DNA of 64,000 nt from Periplaneta americana (Eukaryota; Arthropoda; Insecta; Blattodea; Blattidae). The notes below the pieces were generated by a model that saw only the letters and a list, made by a program, of their open reading frames with translations, ran no database searches and had not been told where the DNA came from. The stretch lies in NCBI RefSeq assembly GCF_040183065.1, contig NC_091123.1, positions 8,563,001 to 8,627,000 of the forward strand. The letters are read 5' to 3'. The stretch's first letter is position 1; the number at the start of each line of letters is the position of its first letter. Shown here in pieces: positions 21,900-34,562 of the stretch. Both the position numbers and the translations under genes were made by a program.

Positions 21900-23645
21900 T
21901 AGAAAATTATGATGGGTATGCTTTTAAAGTTTACGTTTACCTCGCCCTTCAACTTATTTTATCCGACGTGTAAGCAGACGATTCATGGAATAAACCGTTA
22001 GATATCCATGTGAAACTTGTATTTGTATACATTCTATTTAAAACTCGGTTCCGGTAATCTTCATACTTCTGCTAAAGCCATCAGCCGTCACAACACTTGA
22101 TGGCGTCATGTGTATTTATCGATGATAACATCCGGTAGATATATATATAGGTGGCTTTGAAACATGTCCAGAATAGTTACCATCTGAATTTTCGCAAATG
22201 ATTATAATTGTTGCTTTTCCTAATTTTCGTAACTGATAAAAGTTGCGTTATCTTATTTTTTTTTGTTCCCATTGTTGAATCTTTGACGTATAGGACTATA
22301 TTTTTAAATGTTTTGGCGAATGAGTAACAGCAAAAATGTGTGCAAAGAATCAAAGACTGTTTGTTACAAACGTAATTTATTTGTGTAAAATAAATACACT
22401 TTTTAAACAGATTAATATAGTTAGAATTGGGTGAAATAAGTGAAGGCTGGGAAGACAATGACTAGAAGCAACATAGTAATGATTTCGTTGCAAGACATTT
22501 TTAATCGTTGCATGTGGATATTGTGGTGGTTTTTGTGTGGGATACATTGTAGCATCTGGTGAGAGATTATGTGTTAATAAGGTTAATATTATTGGAACAG
22601 GAGTTGTCACTCGCCGTGATTATTGTATGAATAAAAATTGGTCTGCTGTAGTCGGACTCGACTTGCTTGTGCGTTGCATGAAGCACGTTCACCGAAGTTG
22701 AATGGGTTTTATACTTTGTGGTATCGCGAAGTTAATCAGACTATGAAATGCTATGAACATGAAGTAATACGATGGCACGGGGTTATCGTTGCCCTTTCGT
22801 CGGTGATCCCTTACAAAATCGACGAATGCTCGTGTGCAGAAGTATCTAATTTTGGAAGTAGAGTTGGTTTAGAAGTAGAAGTTGTGTAGTGGCTTTCTAC
22901 CTGTCATTTTCGTGTTTTCTTTTTAGTTTATACAGCTAGAACATTATTTCACACATAGTAATGCACAAAAAATGAACCAATGGCAAGACATTCTTAAGCA
23001 GGCCAAGACCCGATCAGGGTTGTAGCGCCAGGGATACACAAAAAAATTCCAAGGATTGTCAAGAAATATGTGAATAATCTTTTATTATGTATTATGTTAT
23101 GTATTAATGCGCGCAGGAAGATGAATAATGTGCACATGAGCAACCGATTGAGTCGAATTGATTAACGCAAAAAATAAAATAGTCCAAGATTAATACAAGT
23201 AAATAGGCTACATATACAAGACTCTCACATATTTGTTGACTTTTTTGTATACTATTATAATATAAAATATTTTCTATAATGTGTAAACTTAAAAAAAAAA
23301 AAAAACCGCAGTGACAGGTAACATAGGTTTTATGTGGTCGACACTGGAATTTTTTATTGGAAAAAAATTATGTTAGGATAGGTAAAGTGATCAGGGGTAT
23401 TATCAGTATTAGAGTTGTGGAAAGCTGCGGTAAACTGCCGTAGAATATGAAAGGGCAATGTAGAGCATTTGTGTTGGGTTGTCTAATAAATTCGTTCGCT
23501 CCTTCGCCACGTTTTAACCACTGACAACGCCTGAGAATACTGCACACCCCCAGTACAGTTACGACAGAGAAGTTGCCGAACAATCTTAGATATGATGTGG
23601 AATTTATTTACAAAACATTAAACACAAGATCATTCAAACCAGAGA
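21900..23645. other. No gene seen; small repeat echo at 22985-23040
   Basis: AT-rich DNA. Near 23000 the words GGCCAAGACCCGATCAGGGTTGTAGCGCCAG echo the 3' end of the repeat at 30135-30400 but are too short to define a copy. No exon is evident. Confidence 0.4.
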
Positions 23646-23649
23646 AGGT

Positions 23650-24783
23650 AGTAAGGTTCTGTAAAAAACTTTATTTTGTTCAGAATGAACCATTATTATC
23701 GACAGTATATTGCCATTTCTCTGGAAGCTTATAAATTCCATTCTTACAAAATTTGGCAGATTTATGATTGATGAACTGTTCTATGTTGCGCCTGCAGTCC
23801 TCCAAGGAAGTTAGACGTTTGTCATTAAGTAACTTCTGCAGGTATCTGAATAGATAGAAGTCGGAAGGGGCAATGTCAGGAGAATATATCCCAATCGAAA
23901 TTCCGCAACTTTGACGGGTCACCATAGAAGTATTTGGTCTGGCGTTGTCCTGCTGAAAGACGACTCCACCATTGTTGGCCAATTCCGGTCTTTTCTTTTC
24001 ATTGGTTGCCTTGAGACGATCCACTTGAGAACAGTACAGTATTTTTCTCAGTTGATAATCTCACCAGTATGAAGAAATTCGTATTACAGAATTCCTTTCC
24101 AATCCCACCAAATGCATAGCATAACATTCCTTGTTTGAAGACCTGGTTTAGGAACTTACAGTGGCAGCTCCCCTTTCTTATGCTATGATATTCTCTTTCG
24201 TACATTGTCGCACACAATCCACTTTTCACCTCCTATCACCAGCCGTTTCAGAAAAGGATCATTTGATTGTGTCTTATTAAAGAATCGCAGATGGAAACGC
24301 GCTGAACCAAATTCTCCTCACTCAGTTGGTGCGGAACCATATATCGCGAAGTTTTACGTCATCAAGTTTCTTTAAATGCCTGGCTACACTAGCTCCTGTG
24401 CCATCTCCCGGGTTGTCATCCTGGATTGTTTATAATAATATAGTTTATTCTTTGCACGTATGTAATCACAGCCGCCCAATGCGAGGATTGTCTTCTAGGA
24501 ACAACAAATTTCCAGCTCGAAATCGAGTTAATCACTTTTTACATCGATTAGTCACTGCATCTTCTCCGTAAACAGCACAGATTTTCCATTGGGTTTGTGA
24601 GGCGGTTTTACCCTTACAAAAATAAAATAGTTTAAGATGCCGAAACTGTTCCTTTTCGCCTTCTATATTATTTTTGTGAACACTCGCAATTCTACGCTGC
24701 TTCATCCGTGAGTCACAAACACGTACTGATGTATCCGATAGCGGGTCTGGTGGTTGAACTCTGTCGCAGGGATGTTTCGGCAA
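23650..24783 (-). pseudogene. mariner transposase pseudogene, second family
   Basis: The minus-strand frame ending at 23680 reads RPELANNGGVVFQQDNARPN, YSPDIAPSDFYLF, LTSLEDCRRNIEQF and ends YTVDNNGSF. It keeps the second and third catalytic D with mariner spacing. Upstream decayed blocks read FYFCKGKTASQTQWKICAVY and TRFRAGNF, the N-terminal helix-turn-helix region. Multiple stops separate the pieces. It differs from the copy at 20862, so it is another mariner subfamily. Confidence 0.85.
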
Positions 24784-24999
24784 CTATGATAACTTAGCTG
24801 TACATAGGGTAGCGTGCCTTTAGGCGGAATTTATGAAACTTACTATAAAAGAAGACGAACTTGTGAGACAAACCAATAGAATACAAAGCAACCTTAGATA
24901 CACCAATGCTGTGCTAGTTGCATAAACAACAGGCGATCTTATCTATCAATGCTATATTAAAATGATATAATATGCGGATCCTATAACATACGTATTTGT

Positions 25000-25062
25000 T
25001 GTCCAAGGGTCAGCATTCGTGACTATAAATCACGAGATCCCAGGTTCGATTCTCGTCCTGAG
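25000..25062 (+). mobile_element. tRNA-like SINE head
   Basis: Anticodon-stem-like inverted repeat TCGTGA/TCACGA, then a B box GGTTCGATTCT. The A box is weak and there is no body similarity to family A. Confidence 0.4.
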
Positions 25063-25069
25063 TATGGAA

Positions 25070-26825
25070 ATTTGTTCTTAAAGGAACTATTTAGGCCTAA
25101 TACCTACTTTCACTCTTGAAGTTCTAGAAGTTAATTGAGTGTATATAAAGGATTTCTGTAGACAGGAGCACCTTAGGCTCCCAGAATCCGTCGTAGGTCT
25201 GAAATGTGGGAACTGTGCAATACAAAATATATTGTGTATCGATTTACCATAATGCAGTGGAAACTGTACACTTAGGGTATTATTTAAAAAGTGTAAGTAA
25301 ATCAACTGGACTATAAATTCAAAATTACAATGAAGTTAATTTGAACATTAAATCAAATTATTATAGCTGAGATTGAAAATAAAATAAAACGCGCTTTAGC
25401 AATGAAAATTACATAAACAGTTTTGTGACGACGGGAACAATAATAATTACGAACAAATTAAATCCTTAACGTTGACATTTCATTTCTAATTAAATGGAAT
25501 TGAAGATTAATTCGTATAATTTAAGCTATAATATGCTTTTCCTATAGAAACTCTTAATATACAATTACTCAGGTAACTTCTGAATCTTTACGAGTCTCGT
25601 AAACATCGCATATTGCTAATAAGGAAACACTAATATAAGAAAAAAGCCTGTTTTTGTTTAAGAGAAGTAACACACATCCTTTCCACACGTCTGGAACTTC
25701 GGGCTAATACCTATTTGATATCTTACGCATACGCCCAAATTACCATTTACACTAATTATTATAACACTCATAACCAGCTTACAGTCCTATTTGATATTCT
25801 ACAAAGGCATTTCGTTGATTATAATAGGATTCTGTAACTCTTAATTAAAGAAACATTTCGATTCCTATACATGCATTCAAATTTTTTTCTGACCAATACT
25901 ACAAATTCTACGACCATTTCTACCATATAATACCCGATTTTAGTATTCTACCAAAACCACCGGACCAGTATTCTACAAGGCGCAACTCTAGACAGAACCA
26001 AATAAGGTATGGAAGCTTAAATAAACAAAATAATAAAATCGTAACAAGTGGTGGGAACGTTCATATAGGATGGCGGATTGTAGAATAATAGAAGAGCTTC
26101 TAGGCGATGTGGGAAAGATGGATGGACAGTTTGTATGAAACAACTGAAGGTGGTGTAGACTCAAATGGGCATAATATATCTTAGAGATGACGGCGACGAT
26201 GATCGCATTTCTCTATCATTGCTTATTAAATTAATGGATGTTATATTGTTAAGAATATCCGCGGATGTGGAGGTAAACGCCAGGTGCATTTATGTTACTC
26301 ATTTACGATGAGTGTTACGTTTGATAAGTCACACCTGATGAGATTGTTATTACCTTATTTATTTTCTAATACCACGTAAATCGGATATGTGTTATACCGG
26401 GCGGGACTGTTACAAATCAGTAGTTTGCAAGATTTCATAATTTTAACCATGTGAGGAGCTCTGAAGAAATCCGTTGAGTCAATCTACAATCGTAACATGA
26501 GTTTGAAACGGATCCTTACATTCGAAATGGACCTAAGTAGCATACATCGAACTACAAACTTCATTCTAAGAAAAATAATTGAATTAGAAGCGTATTGAGT
26601 TCGTAGCCTTGTGTAAGACCTTACCCAGAGTATGAATTCTTGTGAAACTTAGTAGGGGATTCCACAGTATTTCGGACATCGATTTTGTTAACTTTCATCG
26701 GATAAAATATATGCATAGAATGAAAGCAGTAGCCATCCGAAAAGTCCTGTCGAATGGACTTTAATTTTCGAGTTATCGTTTGAATTTAATTATAGCCCTT
26801 TTGAAACTAAAGTAAGAAGGTGTTT
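25070..26825. other. No feature seen
   Basis: AT-rich DNA with no coding-like segment or recognisable element. Confidence 0.4.
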
Positions 26826-26830
26826 TAATA

Positions 26831-26905
26831 GCGGTTTTTGTAGCTTAGCGGATAAGGTGCTGGACTGATATTCGTAGGGTTAATAGTTCGAGCCTGTCTT
26901 TCGCA
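26831..26905 (+). mobile_element. tRNA-like SINE head
   Basis: A-box-like TGTAGCTTAGCGG and B-box-like AGTTCGAGCC at tRNA spacing. It is followed by AT-rich sequence. The cloverleaf is not complete. Confidence 0.45.
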
Positions 26906-26909
26906 ATAA

Positions 26910-28105
26910 TGTTTTATTTTCTTTTTAATGATTTTTATTTGTGATTATCACTTTTCTTTAGCTTAATTTTTATAGTTACATATTTTTGTCAGTTCTTTTA
27001 ATTCTTATGTTTATTTTGTCGTAATATCATTGAGAAATGATATTCTGTGAACACCAATTAAAAACAAGAAATTCTTACAACATGAGAAGAGTATAAGTTG
27101 TGCAGAAAACGTTTTCTGAATATACGAAATGAAAATAATATATTGTAGATAAATACGTCACGTTGAAGCATATTTTCTTACTGTCCGGAATATCGTGTTT
27201 ATTATCTTCGTCAGTACAGGTTTCTATTTGCACACCATTCATCGAAGCTTTATCTGCAATGTGTGGTTCGCTTCTTAACTGTTGCTCTGCTTATCGATCG
27301 CAGAACTAGCAGTTCTTAGCAGCTCTACCTTATTTATACAGAACCTGTTGAAGTAAATTGTCCGAAAAAAAAAAAACGGTTCTGGAACTCGACTCTTATT
27401 GAGTAGCCTTCTAATTGTAAGAAAAATTGAGAATAAGAAGTAATTAAAAGTAAAATAAAAACGAATCTATCAACCTTAAGTTACTACTGTAGTCCGCCAT
27501 CTTATACACTACATTACTGCACTGATACTACAGCTTCCTACTTTACATCTTTTATTTATTTAGTTAATTATTTAGTTTCTTTAGATATTTATTTGTTTAT
27601 TTATTTATTTATTTTGGCACAGTTAAGGTCATGAGACCTTCTCTTCCACACTACAAGAAGTGACATGCATTCAAATAAAATAACAGTAGTAATATTAATA
27701 GTAATACACAAATATAAAATAATTATTTAACCGATTAAGGAGCTTACATACAATGGAATATTGACTAAACGTGAGAGTTTCCCCGATATAATATAATTAA
27801 GCAGTTTAGAATTTATATCCTAATCCTATTTTATGCTAGGCCTAAATGACAATTTATATAAACCGACAGAATAACCTATAGAAACCGGCCAACACTCACA
27901 GGTCTTATAAGGCCTATAAAGAAATTCAAAAGTTATAAAATAAAATAATATCTGGAAAGTTAAGTACAGCTTCGTTAGATTTCCTAATTACAGCTGTTCC
28001 TATCTCCAAAACTGCTACATTTCGTGTGTGTTGCAGTTTCTTCGAACTAATACCTAATTGCTCTTAGAGTGCTAAACATGAAACACATTATGTAATGTTC
28101 GTTTC
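26910..28105. other. No gene; (TATT)n-rich patch at 27550-27620
   Basis: AT-rich. The TATTTATTTATTTATTT tract followed by GGCACAGTTAAGGTCATGAG resembles the 3' end style of the LINE at 62922 (TATTTATTTACACTGCAAG), so it may be a minus-strand LINE 3' UTR remnant. Confidence 0.35.
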
Positions 28106-28109
28106 CCAC

Positions 28110-28225
28110 AAGATTATCCTTCTTAGGCCCAAATTACTCCGTAAGCTTCTTGTTTTTAAACGCTCTTAACCTCTGCTCTCTCTGTCTCAAGGTGAAAGAC
28201 CACGTTTCTCACTTTATGTAACCGA
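28110..28225 (-). mobile_element. LINE-L small fragment
   Basis: Aligns with 19150-19240 of the LINE-L copy: CTTAACCTCTGCTCTCTCTG versus CTTAACCTCTGTTCCTCTAT, with the same flanking words (TAAGC..CTT.TT.T.AAACxC). It is the region encoding EEQRLRVFENKV. Confidence 0.55.
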
Positions 28226-28229
28226 CCTT

Positions 28230-29990
28230 CACTTCTCTTGAAAGTGTTCGCTCGTATAAATAGGAGTTTCGGAGCTTCTTGTTTTGCAGAAGTGCGGGAA
28301 CCGATTTGTATGCTGTATGTTGTGGTAGGTCGGTGCTTGTCACATTTCCCATCGTCCGGTGGAACCGAAGTTCTGTTTTTAGCAAATCACAGAGGAAAAA
28401 AATCTGTACTTCGTGCAATATTCAGACCATAATTGTCGCCCACTGTTGTAATGAATAGCCATGCTTAAGGACCGTATCTCGTGAATAAAGATTTCAGATT
28501 TATGGGAAGTATGAGGGAAGTTTATTGCACATACATTTATTTATACACACAGTTTTGCGGGAAGAAGTTTTCGATTAAGAGACTTAATTTAAGGAAGATG
28601 TCAAGCATTTCATAACTCCCTTAGTTTGTGCCAAAGTGTTATGAAATTTGTTTGTTGCATATAACAACATGTGACGCACGTATGGCAATTTTCATGAAAA
28701 TTGAACGACTATTTTGAGTAAGAATGACTTAAAACATTTTAGTAATTTTTATTGAAGCGTAAAATTGAGGAATATAAAGAAGAGTGGCGTGGCACCGTGA
28801 CATTTAATAATATTATTTTAGGACACTTTCTGATGGCATTTTTAAATTAAATTTGGCAACCTAATCGTTAAATACTAGAGAATACAATAAAAATAAAATA
28901 AAAAAGTATACTTTTTGACCATTTTCATCTACCTTTCACCTTAATTTTGTAGATAATAACTCATGTAATATTCACCGATTTACTGTTACTATCTTAGAAA
29001 GAAAAAAAATTCAAGTAATGCCGGTATTGAGCAAACAGCCACATCTGCTATCGCCCTATGTTTCAAATAAAGGTCCTTTTTATTATTAAAGTGATATTTC
29101 ATGTGCACCATTTCTAACGTATTTACTTGTACTTAAATATTGAACATGAAGGGAAGTCGTCCAGTAGGAGAAGTCGCTGCAGGCCTATATAAACGGCATG
29201 TCGAATGGTATCCGCAACTGATATCTAATAGAAGTTTCTTGAAAATCCCGATGTCGACTTTCCCTAACATCACAGTATTATCTTTGGTGTAATAAATAAG
29301 TAAAAGTTGCTAAAAATAGAACATTTCTTGACTTTTACAAGTTTCCACAGTATATTAAGAGGAATGCTCTAATCTATAATATATTTCCTCTTCATATTTA
29401 TTAAGAAAATGTTCCTTAAAAATTAGTAATATAACACCATCGAGATAATATAGTATGGTGGAGCCCCATAACTCTTAATGTACCTACCTTGCGCAGCGCA
29501 GTTTGGTCCACTTCTGTGGCACGTGAGCCACTAGACATTGCTCTGGCCATCCCTCGTTTTCCTCTTCCTCAAACACTCGCTTTTCAGACAGGTTCCGAAA
29601 TCAGGCCTCCTGCGTTTTGACCACTATTTTCTTTGTTGCCGCTGCAATACCTTTTGGCAATGTAAACGAAAACATTTCGAGACTTGTTGCCCAACACTGC
29701 GACACATATCTGGTGCCAAGTGCACAGTTTTGCTTTTTTCCAAATAGTTGCGGCCACTATAACACCAGGGTGTGGTGAAATTTTGAGACCTTTTCAGAAG
29801 AGAATTAATGATTGATGTCTTATGTAATTGTGTGCATAGGTTTGAATCTCACAAGTGGCAACAATAAGGCACCACTCATGAGGCAACTAGAAGATAATGG
29901 GGATAGGGTGGCCAGTTCCTTTTCCGTCCATTGCAAATATCGCTGACTAGATACATTACACTAATCAGACTTCAGATATATACAAACAAT
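28230..29990. other. No feature seen
   Basis: No coding-like segment with splice signals. TATAAATAG at 28255 looks like a core TATA element but has no supported transcript. Weak open frames near 28238 and 29538 have no recognisable domain. Confidence 0.35.
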
Positions 29991-30082
29991 TATTGTTCTT
30001 TCTCTGACACATATCGTGAAGTGAGATGTACTGCCTATATAATAGATGTAGCCTACATATCAGCCAGAACCTCAATCAGAGG

Positions 30083-30095
30083 TATTATTAGTATT

Positions 30096-30126
<31 letters not shown>
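30083..30126. repeat. (ATT)n microsatellite, imperfect
   Basis: Interrupted ATT array just before the dispersed repeat at 30135. Confidence 0.85.
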
Positions 30127-30134
30127 GGCTATTA

Positions 30135-30397
30135 ACTGTAGAGAAGAAATTTTCTCATGAAATTTCGGCCAGTGTATGGGACCGGTGCCCACCCAGCATC
30201 GTGATGCACTTGGGGAGCTGCGATAGGTAGCGAAATCCGGTTGCGAATGCCAGCTATAACGGCTGGGGGAATCATCGTGCTAACCACACGATACCTCCAT
30301 TCTGGTTGGATGATCGTCCACCTCTGCTTCGGCACGTGGGCGTGAGGCCAGCAGCCGGCTGGTCGGTCTAGGCCCTTATCGGGCTGTAGCGCCACGG

Positions 30398-30400
<3 letters not shown>
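30135..30400 (+). repeat. Dispersed repeat, second copy of 13850-14195
   Basis: Shares ordered blocks with 13910-14195 (see that entry). It ends GGGCTGTAGCGCCACGG immediately before a long ATT array at 30399-30468, suggesting a retroposed element with an ATT tail. Confidence 0.65.

Positions 30401-30468
<68 letters not shown>
30399..30468. repeat. (ATT)n microsatellite
   Basis: Long nearly perfect ATT array at the end of the dispersed repeat. Confidence 0.95.
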
Positions 30469-30470
<2 letters not shown>

Positions 30471-30870
30471 GTAGAAGTCCGTAACCGTTGGTCATACAAA
30501 TGGTCGCTCCATACTTTCTTGCGAAGACTACACTAAAAACATTACTTCATAGCCAAGTTAGAAGGGAAGATCGCCTGCTGGAAACATTTGATTGAAACCC
30601 ATTTGAGGTCCACTCAGCCTGCTATGAAATTGGGTACTGGATCTTTCCCGGGGGTAATTAAGGCGGTTGGATCGTGGTGCCGACCACACCACCTCATTCT
30701 TGTGCTGAGGTCAAGAAAGCAGTCAGCTTTACCTCCATGTCCCCCAAGCACCTTTCGTTTCAAGTTGTAATTTGAAGAATGGATTCCAATACTACGTAGA
30801 TTATAGACTAGTCTTTCTATACGGAGTGTTGACAGGTTTCTTGACTACATATCAGTGCAATTATTTGCTA

Positions 30871-30940
30871 GGAATCGGGGTAGCCGAATGGATAAAGATG
30901 TAGACTAACGTACTTGAGAGCTTCGGTTCGAATCACTGTA
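30871..30940 (+). mobile_element. tRNA-like SINE head
   Basis: GGGGTAGCCGAATGGATAAAG is A-box-like and GGTTCGAATC is a B box. The tail is AT-rich. Confidence 0.45.
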
Positions 30941-31308
30941 TTACCACTGTCTTAATTTATTATTTTCTGCTGTTGAATAGCTTCTATATTTTATTCTTTT
31001 CTTGATTTACACATGCTATGTTTAAATTCTTTTCTCGTTTATATCAACGTAGAGAAATAATTTTTAACGTATGGCATTGTATTAGGATAGATTTAACATT
31101 TACGTAAACGGAGAAGAACAGAGTTGCCAGATTTACGTAAATGTCAGTGATCAGTTAATATTTGTGAAACAAAATGATCACTTAAAAATAAATCTGAGCT
31201 TTAAATAGGAGAACAGTAAAATTGTTGCTTTTTAAGGAACGAGAAAATATGGGCGACACGCTTAATGTCACTTTTGTATGTTTTCATTAGAAATCTAGAC
31301 TTTTTTAA

Positions 31309-31364
31309 GTCCGCTGTGGCTCAAGTGATAACGTTTCTACATACAGTGGGTTCGATTCCCGGCA
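31309..31364 (+). mobile_element. tRNA-like SINE head
   Basis: CGCTGTGGCTCAAGTGATAA and GGGTTCGATTCCCGGC give the A- and B-box positions. The spacing is shorter than a full tRNA. Confidence 0.45.
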
Positions 31365-32058
31365 AAAAGTGAATAAATATTTGTCTCCCATAAGAGCTGA
31401 CTGTGGGTTCTTTGTACTGACAACATGACGAGGGGATCCCGCAACTTGTGACTGTCTTATTTTTTTAATGTTAACAAGAGTGATAAAATCGTCAAGTAAT
31501 AATGGTGATAGTCTGGACTGTCTGTGATAATTAAACTTGTGGAGGTGGTAACACAAGATTGTTTTTCGCTCTACTGGAATTGTTTCGTCAGAAGCGCGGG
31601 GTGTAAATATCATTTAAAGATTGGACGGACACGTGTGTGAAAACGTGCTCTCTCCTTTGCAGAGCGATTTGATGTGTAAGCCTATTGTGAAAGCCGAGTC
31701 TGTTGTAGCAACGCTTTGTGCACGTGCAAATCTATTTAAACGTATTCCTCGCTCAGATCAGTTACATGTTTTGTACGGAAGTTGAGGGTCCGTTGCATTG
31801 ACCAAGAGGCTCCTGCTGCCTCAAGAGATTAGACAAACAAGAGTGTAAACACAGAAGCAGCTTACGTTAATCGTGGTTTACACAGACTTGTTTCTCAACT
31901 TTTGACTTCCGCGATACCGGTGCCAGTAACGCACATCTTCACTTCAATGGTGGTAGCCTGCGTGATACGGGAATCAGGTCTCACAAAATACAGTGCAGTT
32001 CCGAGTTTTGCGTCTTCAGTAGAGGAGTCTGTGTTTCTGCTCGGTGTGAGGGTACATA

Positions 32059-32059
32059 C

Positions 32060-32098
<39 letters not shown>
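32059..32098. repeat. (ATT)n microsatellite
   Basis: ATT array directly at the 5' border of the LINE-L fragment. Confidence 0.95.
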
Positions 32099-32099
<1 letters not shown>

Positions 32100-32510
32100 G
32101 GGAGAAAAAATGGGAGTTAAGGGTACAGTTCAGCAGTTATTCATAGATTTCAAAAAAGCATATGACTCGGTTAAGAGAAAAGTTATTGAATTTGGTATGC
32201 TCAAGAAACTAGTTCGATTAATTAAAATGTGTCTCAGTGAAACTTACAGCAGAGTTCGTATAGACCAGTTTCTATCTGATGCTTTTCCAATTCACTGCGG
32301 GCTAAAGCAAGCAGATGCACTATCACCTTTACTTTTTAACTTCGCTCTAGAGTATGCCATTAGGAAAGTCCAGGATAACAGAGAGGGTTTGGAATTGAAC
32401 GGGTTACATCAGCTTCTCTTCTATGCGGATGACGTGAATATGTTAGGAGAAAATCCGCAAACGATTAGGGAATACACGGAAATTATACTTGAAGCAAGAA
32501 AAGCGATAGG
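32099..32510 (+). mobile_element. LINE-L reverse transcriptase palm fragment
   Basis: One open frame carries RT motif A ([12 protein letters not shown]), motif B ([20 protein letters not shown]; the usual QGD is QAD) and motif C ([11 protein letters not shown] with the catalytic Y-A-D-D). It is truncated on both sides: an ATT array on the left and unrelated sequence after EARKA. It overlaps the copy at 60255 in sequence ([25 protein letters not shown]), which proves they are one family. Confidence 0.88.
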
Positions 32511-32621
32511 TGGCCTACCCTCATGCACTGCGTCATAGATATATGACAGTGGCACAATGTCCACTATAGTGAACCCAAGAGGTGAAACTTAAACTGAGAG
32601 GATTCGATCCGACATCGGGAT

Positions 32622-32905
32622 GGGAATCCGGTGTGGCTTAGTGGATAGAGCGTCAGCATGTAGAGCTGAAAACCCGGGTTCAAATCCCGGTGCCGGAGAG
32701 AATTTTTCTCTGTTCCACTCTTCCATCATCACAAAATTGAGATGGTTACCTGATGTAACAGACGATTTTAACAAAATAGGTATCGGTATTCGAAAGTGGA
32801 GAAGGAAAACACAGAAAAGGGATACTTGGAAAAAGATAGTTGATATCAAGACTCACTTCTGGCTGTAGCTCAAGTAACGGCGACGTTGATGATGATGATG
32901 ATGAA
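32622..32905 (+). mobile_element. tRNA-derived SINE with an intact cloverleaf
   Basis: Bases 32627-32697 fold into a full 71-nt cloverleaf. The acceptor is TCCGGTG/TGCCGGA, the D stem GCTT/GAGC, the anticodon stem TCAGC/GCTGA with loop ATGTAGA, and the T stem CCGGG/CCCGG with loop TTCAAAT. The nominal anticodon is GTA. It is followed by a ~200-base unrelated body ending in a (GAT)n tail at 32888-32905, so it is a SINE head and not a tRNA gene. An isolated functional tRNA cannot be strictly excluded. Confidence 0.65.
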
Positions 32906-33524
32906 GAATGAGGTGAATACGCACCAGTAGAATGGGATAAGAGATGTTAATCCTAAGCGTTTCGCTATTATTGAAGTTAGAAACTCAAGAAATCGGTCGT
33001 CTGGATTATTTACAACGGTATGATGTGTTGCAATATGAACTGAACCCTCGGACAAGTAGTAGATATTTTTGTCTTCAGCAGAATGCGTGGTAAACTCTAT
33101 GAGGGAATTAATTGAGAGGACAGGCTAAGAACATGTGTACAGTAGTCATAGATTGACGGCAAGTAGACTTTGCACCTGCCCCTGATAGAAGACTCCAGGC
33201 TGAATTTGTCGGTTATTTCTCGCCCGTGTTGAATTTGGGCATATGCAGTTGAAAGCGTCCTTAAATAAAATATTACAACACTATGCTGTATGTGTTGAAA
33301 ATGACCAACCCCCATTTCCTTGCACGGTGCTAGGGGAGCCGGAAGAGTAATGTGGGAGGGTGGTTAGACGATGAGGATATATGGCAGTGAAGTGCAAACA
33401 AGAGTTTACTCTAGGAAGTGCGAGTTTCCCCATTTGACATGTGGGGAATGTTGCGAGGCAGAGGGTAGGTTCTTATTCTGTTTGTTTTGACGTGGTACAT
33501 TACTCCCCGATGTTTGCGGAGGAC

Positions 33525-33527
<3 letters not shown>

Positions 33528-33597
<70 letters not shown>
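33528..33597. repeat. (ATT)n microsatellite
   Basis: Long ATT array with no recognisable element on either side. Confidence 0.95.
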
Positions 33598-33599
33598 GA

Positions 33600-34187
33600 T
33601 ACATAACTCTATTATACGTCTAAGAGAGACACTAAACTAATCATGCGTTAATATATTACGATATTCAAAAAAAGATTACAGGATACCGTATCGAAGATCA
33701 ACTTTTCAGTTGTATTAGGTAGTTCATTGATAATACCTAAGTTGAAAAACTTTAGAATGATGGTGATTTCTGGATATGTATAAATTATTATTTAAGATAT
33801 TTATTTTACAGTATGCGTACACATGAAATTTGAGTTTCTAAAGTTTATATTAGCCTATATTACAAAGTATGTAAATTATAAATTGGGTAGCTCTGTATGT
33901 TGAACGCGTCCGTAAGAGCAGATATCCAGTTTATGTTAGACTTTCAGTATCGTTAGTATTTGGGGCAAAAATATTATATTTGTGTTATTCTTAATTTTGC
34001 ATAATATGCTATGGTTTGCGCCTTGTAATGAATTTAACTGATATGGCTAAGTTAAAGCAATATTTGAGAATGGAATCGAAATAAAATTCTTCTTCTTCAT
34101 CACTAGCTTCATCACCACTACGACTACCATCATCACTAACCCCACCCCCCTCATCATCATTATGAAGCATTTAAACTCGGCATGGTC
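33600..34187. other. No feature seen
   Basis: AT-rich DNA, with CATCATCA and TTCTTCTTC runs near 34090-34165. Confidence 0.4.
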
Positions 34188-34331
34188 TGCAAATCTGGCT
34201 TTCAGGTAAAGCTCCCTGTGAAGTAGACTTCAATAATTCCAAGGGAAAAATTGTTCCGGGGCCTGGTATCGATCACTTGTAATTATTCAAGTCTGCATCA
34301 CAGGGAACTTTACCTGAAAGCCAGATTTGCA
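34188..34331. repeat. Inverted repeat, 51-bp arms enclosing a SINE-like core
   Basis: Arms 34188-34238 and 34281-34331 are reverse complements with 4 mismatches in 51. The 42-base loop holds a minus-strand B-box-like piece (GGTATCGATCAC, GGGGCC) resembling the tRNA-like head at 34489-34562. Confidence 0.85.
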
Positions 34332-34488
34332 TAATATATAGGCCTACGTCACTGTAGGTACGTTAACAGAAAACCACAATTCAAGTAACACAGAGTTTGT
34401 GTGCACTCAGAGTTGGGTTTCTGGCGCCTTGTCAGCCCACTTGAGTTGTGTGGAATAAAGGGAAAAATTGGGACGGTGTCGGATGTAG

Positions 34489-34562
34489 TTCCTGAGTAGT
34501 TCAGTCGGTAGAGCATTCGTGCGCTAAGCGAAGGGTCCCAGGGTCGATACTCGGCCCCGGAC
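34489..34562 (+). mobile_element. tRNA-like SINE head
   Basis: TAGTTCAGTCGGTAGAGCA is a good A-box region. The anticodon stem TTCGT/GCGAA is paired, and the T arm has GGTCGATAC. The 3' end CCCCGGA pairs weakly with the 5' end. It is followed by CCAATTTTT, a potential Pol III stop. Confidence 0.55.
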
